Below the pieces are notes generated by a model. It did not search any database and was not told the DNA's origin. It saw only the letters and a list, made by a program, of their open reading frames with translations. Positions 37,814 to 46,781 of a stretch of 64,000 bases of DNA are shown piece by piece. A program made the position numbers and the translations under genes. The stretch's first letter is position 1. Every line of letters begins with the position of its first letter. The DNA comes from Daucus carota subsp. sativus (taxonomy: Eukaryota > Streptophyta > Magnoliopsida > Apiales > Apiaceae), in assembly GCF_001625215.2 (NCBI RefSeq), contig NC_030385.2, positions 46,463,598 to 46,527,597 on the forward strand, in the 5' to 3' direction.

Positions 37814-38996
37814 TTGGATTTTTTTTCGGGTTTCAGGTTTGGATCGGGTTTGGATCGGATTCGGATTTCGGGTCGGGTTTCGATACGGAATACCTAGTAT
37901 CCAAATCCAAATCCAAACTCGTTCGGGTCTAAAAATCAGATCCAAATCCAAATCCAAATCCAAAATATCGGGTTCGGTAAGATCCATTCGGGTCGAAACG
38001 GTCGGGTATCCATTCAGATCGGTTTTTTCTGCCATCCCTATATACTAAGTGCTTGTTTGGTTACCAATAGGAAGTTAATTCCTATGTAATTTGAAATCAC
38101 CATGGAAATTATAATAAATGGGAAGTTAAAATTTGTGTTTGGTTGATAGACAGGTTTTAACTTCCTACACGAAGTGCAAGTTACCAAGGGGGGTCTAGGT
38201 GAATAACTTCCCTTGATTTGTAGGTATTTAAAGTTCCGAGGAACTTACACTTTCCCAACTAATGTCAACCAAACAATTTCATCGGATACTACTTCCTAGG
38301 AATTTCTACTTCTCAAGTATCTAGATGTCAACCAAACAAGCACTAAAGTATATTATGTATATGTAAAAAAATATTTCGAAATAAGTCCTTATTTCCATGA
38401 AAAAAGACCGTCAGATTAACCCATCTAGTTCTCTGGAGGCTTTCTACGCTATCCATTTCTAATCAATTACGTTGACCTAGTGAATAGCAAGTCAATTAAA
38501 AAATAAGGCGTTTGTAAAATAATCTCAGCATTTGCATTCTAAACAGCTTACAGTCCTTAAAATCACGTTTTAGGCTCTAAAAACAACTTGTTTAAGTGAG
38601 TACAAACAAACATCACTACAGAGACAAACTCAGAAGGAGCCTGTAATTAGTTGTGTATAAACAAAGCAGAATAATGCACAACTGAACCTCGATAACCGCA
38701 CACCCTGGGGACCGGAGATATAACTAATTTGTCCGAATTATTCATTAATCGAGTTTAAACATATGAAACACGGATCATATTAATCGAGTTTATTCGTTTA
38801 TCGAGTATTCGAATATCGAAAATGTGTGATGTGGGAAGTAGTAGTACCTGGCGAGGACGGAGAGGCGGGAGGCCCAGGGGGCGGGAGTGCCGGTGGAAGG
38901 GCGGTTAGCAATGTGGTGTGGTGTGTGCGGCGAGGCAGCTTCGGGTGGCTGTGTAGTTGGGCGCGGCTTGGCTCTCTTTGTGCCCGGAGAGAACAT
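29824..38996 (-). CDS. NUP133: Nuclear pore scaffold protein Nup133 (8 exons)
   Basis: Proposed exons (minus): 38996-38848, 36354-36233, 36149-34356, 33702-32984, 31912-31760, 31673-31340, 31069-31002, 30372-29824. All are GT-AG with consistent phase, giving 1295 residues. The N-terminus MFSPGTKRAKPRP and TGTPAPWASRLSVLAR are characteristic of plant Nup133. Exon 3 covers most of the N-terminal beta-propeller (VYVGEFPEVVRNEQ, LAWIICGSKIFIWEY). Exons 4-8 encode the alpha-helical stack (QSLQFIMEHGEKL, GFSYYVFEQLYNNKQF) that, by family knowledge, binds Nup107. It is a structural subunit of the Nup107-160 Y complex of the nuclear pore. The first intron is about 2.5 kb and holds two transposons. 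The exon calls rest on remembered family sequence; a missed micro-exon cannot be excluded. Confidence 0.92.
31913..32983. other. NUP133 intron 4
   Basis: An AT-rich intron of 1071 bp. I saw no repeat or coding fragment; the short plus-strand frame at 32074 has no family resemblance. Confidence 0.5.
36933..37160. mobile_element. Tourist-like MITE in NUP133 intron 1 (tentative)
   Basis: The left end GTGCCCGTTTGG and right end CCAAACATGCCC form an imperfect terminal inverted repeat (9 of 12). The flanking trinucleotide ATT is repeated on both sides. The interior is AT-rich with local foldbacks. A related but less complete sequence (GGCCCCATTCAGCTTAACTT) starts near 36455. Confidence 0.5.
37260..38040. 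mobile_element. Non-autonomous hAT-type element in NUP133 intron 1
   Basis: It begins TAGGGATGGCA and ends TGCCATCCCTA, an 11-bp perfect terminal inverted repeat. It is flanked by a perfect 8-bp target duplication TATACTAA (37252-37259 and 38041-38048), the hallmark of hAT transposition. Both subterminal regions are arrays of the hexamer ATCCAA (GGATTTGGATTTGG on the other strand) in opposite orientation. The middle has (CATA)n and (AT)n microsatellites at about 37748-37812. It has no transposase. The Asp-Leu-rich open frames across it are products of the hexamer array. Confidence 0.93.
38049..38343. mobile_element. Tourist-like (PIF/Harbinger) MITE next to the hAT element
   Basis: The ends GTGCTTGTTTGGTT and AACCAAACAAGCAC are perfect inverted repeats, flanked by TAA on both sides (38046-38048 and 38344-38346), as expected for Harbinger/Tourist elements. 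It is 295 bp and non-coding. Its left TAA lies inside the 8-bp target duplication of the hAT element, so the two abut exactly. Confidence 0.88.
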
Positions 38997-39002
38997 TCCG
39001 AA

Positions 39003-39062
39003 GGTTAGGGTTTTAGGTTTTTGTTGTTTTGGGGTTTTAGGGTTTTGAAATTGGGGTTTTAG
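39003..39062 (-). promoter_or_regulatory. Telo-box-like motifs in the NUP133 leader
   Basis: On the minus strand AAACCCTAA occurs at 39005-39013 and 39038-39046, inside a run of AAACCCC/AAAACCCTAAAAC repeats just upstream of the ATG at 38996. Telo boxes are common in promoters and leaders of plant housekeeping genes. The functional role here is inferred. Confidence 0.5.
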
Positions 39063-39246
39063 TGTTTTGAGTTGGAGAGAGTGGTGAAATGAGTTGATTA
39101 GGAGATTGTGGAAGAAGCGGCGAGTGGGGAGGAATGCGGTGGCCGGAGAGTGGGAGAGTCGCCGGCTGGTTGTTTTGATGAATCGGAGGGATGTGGGAGT
39201 GTGAGTTCGAATTTTTGAGTTCGCTCTGCAGTTTGTAATCAAATTC

Positions 39247-40548
39247 GAAATCGAAAAAATTTGGACAGCTCATAAAAGTTTGTTTACAGATTGCATTCTT
39301 TTTAAAAGAAAATTTTTCTAAAATTTGTGGAAAAAATATGTAAATATTTTGGTATCCAACCTCAAGAAAATATATTTTTTATAATATACATAAATGCTAA
39401 GATATATTAAAATTATTATGAACTTATTATCTATTTTGTGTAATAGCATTTTTTTCATAGGACAACATTAATTCAAAGTTTTGAGTTTTTTGATTTATTG
39501 ATATTAATTTTTTTGAAAACATAGGATTTGGCAGATTCAATTTGTATTAAAATTTTTGATGTCGTTTCAAAAACTAAATAAATAAAATTTGATGTGATAT
39601 ATTTACCTTTGAATGAGACTAAATTAACTAAATTATGAATCAGTCATCGTTTATGTTATTTTTTTGAGTTTTGCAAATTTCTAGACCACGTCTAAATTTT
39701 TGCTGGACAATCGGCCATCAAAAATTCTAACAGTCTGTTTTGCGAAATTTTTATGCTGGTTTTCGCAAATTTTAAATTGTATAATTTATAATAAACTTTT
39801 ATATAAATATAGTTTATAGTTTTTATTTCCGTGCTTGCAAATATATTTGGTACCACGGCTGCCTACCAGATAATCGACAGATAACTAAACATAACTAAAC
39901 AGCATAAGAAAATGATCTTTTAGATTGCAGACCATTCACATAATGACAAGCCAGCAGCCAAATATCCCTGGTTTGGTTCAATTATGAACAAGATGTCCTC
40001 TCTTTTAAAGTAAAGGTAGACCCTTGATGCAAATAACATCTCGTCACAGTCACAAAATAGTTCCTTTGATACTGGTATCTATAAAGCTAAGCTAGTGAGA
40101 TGGTGCTAACAGACAACTACGACAGAGTGGATATCACTATACATTCCCTGTTAAGTTCTTCAAAATATTGCAGCTGGAATACTCTTAAACCGCTTTCGAG
40201 GTGATCACAATTTAAACTGAAGCGAGGCCACATTTAATTTAGTAATGTTCAAGGAATGCGAAGTTTGGGGAGAAAATAATTGTGCACCATTCTATTATAT
40301 ATTCTTTTTCCACTATAGTTTGGGGCTAACAACAGAGTTACATGTTCAACAAACAAAGAAATATACAAGGGCTTGCACAAAAGAAAGTTCTCTATTTAAG
40401 AACAAAAACAGCACCAACATGGCAAACTCTACATACGGGGAAAATTAAAGGGAAAATTATAGAGAGGCTATATCCTACTTGTCTGTTTTGCCCCTAATAT
40501 ACTTATATATATATAACAAAAGGTAAGCACGCATAGGCAGGTTCAATA
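39247..40548. other. Intergenic region: NUP133 promoter and SAM-gene 3' flank
   Basis: AT-rich. No gene or repeat was recognised. The stretch nearest 40548 should be the SAM gene's 3' UTR. Confidence 0.5.
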
Positions 40549-43024
40549 TCACGCTTCCAGTTTCAAGGAGACGACTCGTGCTTGCCTGTTGCGTTTTGCA
40601 GCCTTGATGAATACTATAGAGAGGCAAGAAGGAGCCCACCAAGGGCGGCGAACTTTTTGCTCTCCCTTCAAGCAAGCCACTGATAGAAAAAACAGACAGT
40701 AAAACACTAGTCAGTCGACCAGTAAAATAAATAATATAGGATCAGGTTTTTTACTAATATTTTTGTTATCCCTATTATTTTACTGTATCTTCCAATAATG
40801 CCCACGTGTGTATAATGTGTACTTCCTCCGCAAGGAGAGGTTAAATGAAGTTTTGCAAGACTTGTCGGTACCTGGAGTCACCATTTGCCTGCTGTAAAAC
40901 TGAGCAATAAGTGACAACTGAAGCCAACTCAAAATTGAAAACAGACCCTCCGGGCTGCTAGCAAATTTTTCAGTTATATAAGTGTAAAAAAGGAAGAGAT
41001 GGATAGAGAGAGAGACCTTTTATTCGCCTGAGTTCCTTGCAGAGTGTTATGAAATCCCCCCATTTCATGTGACAGCGTCTTATAAACCGAAGTATTTGTT
41101 CCGTCGTAAACATGGACATGCCTTCCAAATATTCTCCGTTTACACCATGCTCCTTGAAAATTGGACGATAAGTGCCAAGATTTATCTCTTCCAACCACAA
41201 ACCTACATCCTGGCAAGATAAAAGCAGACACAAATTTAGCTAGTCATCAAACTACAGTTTTGGATTATGATGTGCTCATTAAGAACTACTCTGCACCAAC
41301 AAGTTTCACTATGATGCGAAGTAGATTATTTGCAAAAGGTCAATAAATTTACTTTATTTTGCATTCACTTGTTTGTAAAAGATTAGCTGCTGGAGATAAA
41401 AAATAGAGAGTTTATAAATTTATAAAGTACTGTAGAGGGTACTGAAAATTTTACTGCAGCTGGTTTGTCGCAAACTATACAAATTTCAATGGTGTAAATC
41501 TTCTGACAGAACCCTTTATCAGTATGTACTTGTACAAACTTATCCTATCCTAATGTTTGTTAAATGAAATGAAAGCCCACTTCCACCAAACAAAACTGTA
41601 TGAAAAGTTTCTAGAACTTGATCAGGCACCTTATCCCTACAGTAGCTGTGTGTCCTAACATGTCAAACTATAAGATTGGAATGAGTAGGTAAAACTAATT
41701 TGTTCATTAGTCTAGTAACACCTCGCTCCTAAACTTTTCTGTTTAGTCGTACTTTCACATTATTTCTATCTTATCACTATTGCTCTGACTTGTAGCTACT
41801 TCATCATGCAGGTATAACCCACCACAAACACACTCTCTTCATAACAAAATTTGGCCATCTATTGGTCCTTTCAATGGTGAACCGGTAGACCCAGGATAAT
41901 TATTGAGGAAAACCAATTTGCACTTGTCCTTATGGGTCAATTTGTACTTGTTGATGGATCAAAAACAAGCAGTTAAATTCCTCGACTCATTTCATAACAA
42001 TTAGTAATACATATGTGTATATATGTATTTGGAAAATTTACATTTTTATATTCAAATGTTAGCAAGTAATAAATGCTAAATATAAGAGAAGTTGAGGGTA
42101 TGAATCCGGTAACCCTTGTAACTTGGTAAGTCGCCCTGATATATATGACTGTTTCCCAATAAAGCAACAAAGCACAAAAACAGAACCATGTAGAAAGAGG
42201 TCACTTGTATTTACTCTCCATCTAACAAATAAATTAGGTCCCCTGAGATGTAATGGATTAAGTTTACTACTCTGTGAACTAGTTAAATTAAAAACATGAA
42301 CCATACTTGGTTCCATTTGAACATATATGGTTAACTTTACCGTCTTACACTATTGCAAACAAAAATAGCACTCCACGGTCCACGCATCATGTACACAAAA
42401 CTACGATCAACTGTAATTAACTGGTACATTCGACTATATAACTACAGCCCACTATCCAAATAACATAAAATCCATCTCTTAAACCCCACAGTCACTTGTC
42501 TTCTTATCCCGTAATCTGTATTGCTTATTTAACACCATAAAGGGCTAGCATAAGTCTTTTCACACAAATCCTCAATTGGTATTTTAAACACCACGTTCAT
42601 GCTCTCTCGAAATATGCAAGTGGCAAGAAATTCTAGCTACTTTATACAAGATAGACCACCAGAACTGGTGATCCTGTCCTGTGTCACTTCATATAACCAC
42701 AGTTTTGCAAAAACTTGCCATCTTTTAGCTACATAGTTACACATACTATAAGCGTCGAATATCAACAATCTTCTATACCAAACAGATCATAAATCGAAAC
42801 CAACAAATATTTTCCCAATTAAAAAAAATCCCAAAAATTGTTGCCTACAAGTATACAACAAATAAAAAATTAACATGGGCAGTAAAAAATTAAAAATTAC
42901 AAAAACGGTGAAACTTTAATAAAAAGATTAAACTCGGATCAAGAAAAGTAAAAAGAGGGCAAAGGGGAACCTCAACAGTCCAAATGAAGAAATCAAGAGG
43001 CTCAGGTGGGCGATCTTTGCTCAT
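40549..43024 (-). CDS. SAM-domain protein, 125 residues (3 exons)
   Basis: Proposed exons (minus): 43024-42971, 41209-41017 and 40679-40549, with GT-AG borders and consistent phase. The protein starts MSKDRPPEPLDFFIWTVE and contains a sterile alpha motif domain at about residues 17-82 (DVGLWLEEINLGTY, YLEGMSMFTTEQILRFI). It ends with a basic tail (VRRPWWAPSCLS, AAKRNRQARVVSLKLEA). It matches from memory the small Arabidopsis SAM protein At3g07760, which has the same length and layout. SAM domains mediate protein-protein or RNA contacts; the precise role of this protein is not known to me. The 1.76-kb first coding intron shows no recognised insertion. Confidence 0.92.
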
Positions 43025-43051
43025 TTCCAACATCAATCACCACAAACACAC

Positions 43052-43206
43052 CTGTATATATAATATACACATATAATTACAGCAAACCCAGCAACAAGAT
43101 TAGGCTTTTAAGGATAAAAATGGAAAACAAGACAAAACAGCAGCATTTAATTGAATAAAATAATACACCAAGTAATGATTCATTGAGAATAGAGAATTAA
43201 ATTTAC
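43052..43206 (-). promoter_or_regulatory. Probable 5'-UTR intron and GA-rich leader of the SAM gene
   Basis: The donor CAAACG|GTAAAT (43206) and acceptor TATACAG|GTGTG (43052) on the minus strand frame a likely leader intron. Just upstream, 43240-43290 is a (GA)n tract, CT-rich on the gene strand. Confidence 0.5.
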
Positions 43207-43597
43207 CGTTTGTAGAATTGGGAATTAGGGTTTGTACATTTGAGAGAGACAGAGAGAGAGGGAGAGGGAGAGAGAGAGAGAGAGAGAGATGGATGATGGG
43301 GTACTTTGTACTGGGAGATGCAGCTTACAAGAACAAAAGAAGGGTCTTCTTTCTTACACTTTCCCCTACTTTTTCTCCTTGCTACATAGGAGTAATATAG
43401 TATAGAGTATAGTTTCCTTGTTTCATGTGGACCCCGCATCCGGGGTTTGCTTTGTATATCACTGCGTATTTTTGAATTAAAGTTCACATTTCTCGGTCAT
43501 TCTTTTAACGGTTTTTATATTTAGAAAATAATTTTTTTACAAAGGTGATTACCAACCCTTTTGGATCGTCTAAAGTAAAATTAATTTTTTGAATAAA

Positions 43598-46010
43598 CTA
43601 GTTGAGAATCTGCGCGTTGCGGCGTCCTATAAAAATTATATTAATGATCCAATATTAATATTTGTAAAATAAAATAATTTTGTGATTGTCTATAAAAAGT
43701 ATATTAATGTTTCAAGTTAATATTTGTAGGATAAAATAAATTTATATTATAAAAATCTTGATGTGATACAAATACTAATTTATAAAATTGTAAAATTGAA
43801 CTATAATTCATGTTGAAAAAATGAAAATAAATTTATACACATAATTATCAATTTAAAGCATGACGAATCTTAATTTTATTTTTTATTTTTTTTGGAAAAG
43901 TAATCATGTTCTTACATTGTCACCTTTCTCCAATTTTTTTAGATTGATTGTGCACAAAAACATTTAACTTAAATATAACTACTCTCTTAAAAGTTGCTTG
44001 AACGGAGCAAACAGATAATGCATGAATAATTTTTTCATGTATACAAAGTAAATAATATAAAAATAACAACAACAAACATGTCCGATAAATAAAATAAATA
44101 TTATAAAAGAATAACCAACAAACATACATCATTAATAGTTAACTTATTGACATCAACCATAATATCATGTCAAGACTATATTCTTTTACTATGTTTGGAT
44201 TTGTCGACTCCAATATAACGGTCTATAACTACATTTGCTTGCAACAACTTTTACTGTAGCTAACAGCCTTCACTTATCGTTGCAGAAGAACGACACCTCC
44301 GAGTTAGAAATCGAGCGAGAGAAAGGTATTTCTAAGTTTTGATAATTTTCATCCAAAAATTTCAGAAAATTAAAAAATAGAACGGAGCGATGTGAGAGGC
44401 GCCACCTACACGCCCCTCGCTTCTCTTTTAAAAATCGAATAAGAGAACTTTTAGGTAGGTTTGTGGTATTGAGAGAGGAGGTTGTGTTTAGATGATCCAA
44501 AATCCTACGATCTATACGGGTATTTATAGGTGGAGAGAGACTTGTTTGCTACTCTTCCCCATAATTAAATAATATGAACAAAATCAGATTAAAATTTTCA
44601 AGCTATTATATTCCATAAATAATCTGTCTTTTCCATAATTGAATAGTCTGAAACAAAATCAGATTAAAACTTTTAAGCTAATATATTACATAAATAATCT
44701 GAAACAAAATCAGATTCTGAAACTTGCTTCTAATATACCCGAAACTAAAAAAGGTACTGAAACAAAATCAGATTAAAACTTTCAAGCTACTATATTCCAT
44801 AAATAATCTGAAACAAAATCAGATTCTGAAACTTGCTTCTAATATACCCGAAACTAAAAAAGGTATTTCTAATTTTTGATATTTTTCATCCAAAAATTCC
44901 AGAAAATTAGAAAAATAAAACGGAGCGATGTGAGATGGGACCGATGATAGAGGCGCCACCTACACGCCCCTCGCTTCTCCACCATATTTTCCTGTATACA
45001 AAGTAAATCATATAAAAATTAACAACAACAAACATGTCCGATGAACAAAACAAATATTATAAAAGAATAACCAACAAACATACATCACTAATAGTTAATT
45101 TATTGATATCATCCATCAATATCATGTCAAGACTATATTCTTTTCCAGTGTTTGAATTTGTCGACTCCCACATAGCGATCTATAACTACTTTTGCTTGCA
45201 ACAACCTTTATCTTTTTAATACTATATAAACAGCTTTCACTTATCGTTGCAGAAGAACGGCACCATCGAGTTAGAAATCAAGCAAGAGAGCTATCACTAG
45301 AGAGAGGTAGGGTTGTGGTATTGAGACAGAGGAGGTTGTGTTTAGATGATCCAAAACCCTACAATCTATAGGGGTATTTATAGGTGCAGAGAGACTTGTG
45401 TGCTACTTTTTCCCATAGTTAAATAATCTAAACAAAATCAGATTAAAACTTTCAAGCTACTATATTCCATAAATAATTTAGAAACAAAATCAGATTCCGA
45501 AACTTGCTTCTAATATACCCGAAACTAAAAAAGGTATTTCTAATTTTTGATATTTTTAATCCAAAAATTCTAGAAAATTAGAAAAATAGAACGGAGCGAT
45601 GTGAGAGGCGCCACATACACGCCCCTCGCTTCTCCTTTATATAAGTATAATCTGTCTTTTCCATAATTGAATAGTCTGAAACAAAATCAGATTAAAACTT
45701 TTAAGCTAATATATTACATAAATAATCTGAAACAAAATCAGATTCTGAAACTTGCTTCTAATATACCCGAAACTAAAAAAGGTACTGAAACAAAATCAGA
45801 TTAAAACTTTCAAGCTACTATATTCCATAAATAATCTGAAACAAAATCAGATTCTGAAACTTGCTTCTAATATACCCGAAACTAAAAAAGGTATTTCTAA
45901 TTTTTGATATTTTTCATCCAAAAATTCCAGAAAATTAGAAAAATAAAACGGAGCGATGTGAGATGCGCCACCTATACGCCCCTCGCTTCTCCTTTATATA
46001 AGTATATTGA
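43598..46010 (-). mobile_element. Helitron with four copies of its 5' terminal region
   Basis: The minus strand starts TCAATATACTTATATAAAGG after an A (46010). It ends with a GC-rich GCCGCAACGCGC motif followed by CTCAACTAG before a T (43598). TC...CTAG ends inserted between A and T are the Helitron signature. The 5' terminal block (AAAGGAGAAGCGAGGGGCG onward, including TCACATCGCTCCGTT) recurs at about 45889-46010, 45532-45650, 44861-44980 and 44324-44429. A block of about 350 bp (44621-44970) is nearly identical to 45649-46000. A second duplicated block (44028-44560 and 44994-45405) carries CCTATAAATACCCC, a promoter-like TATA. No Rep/helicase coding remains, so it is non-autonomous. Confidence 0.8.
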
Positions 46011-46127
46011 TGATTTACATGATTTAAGATGAATTAAAATGATGATAAAATAAAATTTAATTTTGAAAATGTAAAACAAGGTTGCCTAATTATTTAATTC
46101 TGATTTTTCTACAGTTTTAACTATAAC

Positions 46128-46480
46128 TTGGCCTCACTAGAAATTAACAAGTGGAAACCAACATTTGAGAAAATTCCAAGAAGGGATATAACACAGGTCT
46201 TTATTGTCTGTGCTAAAGCAGTTTGGGAAAATAATTTGATGAGTGCACAGTTCTTAATGCCTAAATATGGCTTACTGTATCAGTTTACGGTGAACCAGTT
46301 CAGCATCTTCTGGAAGTTTGATCTACAAATTTCTGAGATGCAAAGAACCAGAAAGCTCTGAGCTTCTCTGTCACTTGCACATTCTTTATGAGGTTTGCCC
46401 TTACTATAAATTTGGGCACAGGTCTACAAATGGTGCTATAAATTTGGATGCATGAAAAGAGATTTGGTTGCTTCTTGCGC
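46128..46480 (+). pseudogene. GRAS-family (PAT1 branch) pseudogene fragment
   Basis: The plus strand reads INKWKPTFEKIPRRDITQVF then CAKAVWENNL-SAQFLM, TVSVYGEPVQ in another frame, and IYKFLRCKEPESSELL-HLHILYEVCPYYKFG in a third. In order these are the start of the GRAS domain of PAT1-type regulators (LRI leucine-rich region). Frames change twice, about 20 residues are deleted before IYKFLRC, and the sequence stops about 350 bp in; the rest of the GRAS domain is absent. It is a dead fragment of a transcription-regulator gene. It lies 0.1 kb from the Helitron end, so capture or rearrangement is possible. Confidence 0.85.
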
Positions 46481-46781
46481 ATGGAAATGCGGTTAGGGCT
46501 GATGTTAATTTCAAAATATAGATTCTAGGTAAGAGCCTGGAACTAAAATCATGCACATGGTATAGACAAAAATTGCATCCCCCTGTTAAGTTCTGTACTA
46601 TGTTGTGCTTCTATGTTGTATCAATGATCAGAAGATCCTTAGACTTGATTGTTTATGCCAAGATCAAATCTAAGATGAACCAAACAAAAATAAACTGCAA
46701 ATAGATAATCACATTCTGCGCTTCACAGTGACTGGAAACCTGCAACATTTACAAATTGCAAATAAGAAATCACATCTTAAG

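Noticed and set aside
37256-38035. Asp-Leu-repeat open frames on both strands
   Set aside because: They come from the ATCCAA hexamer arrays of the hAT-type element and end at its borders.
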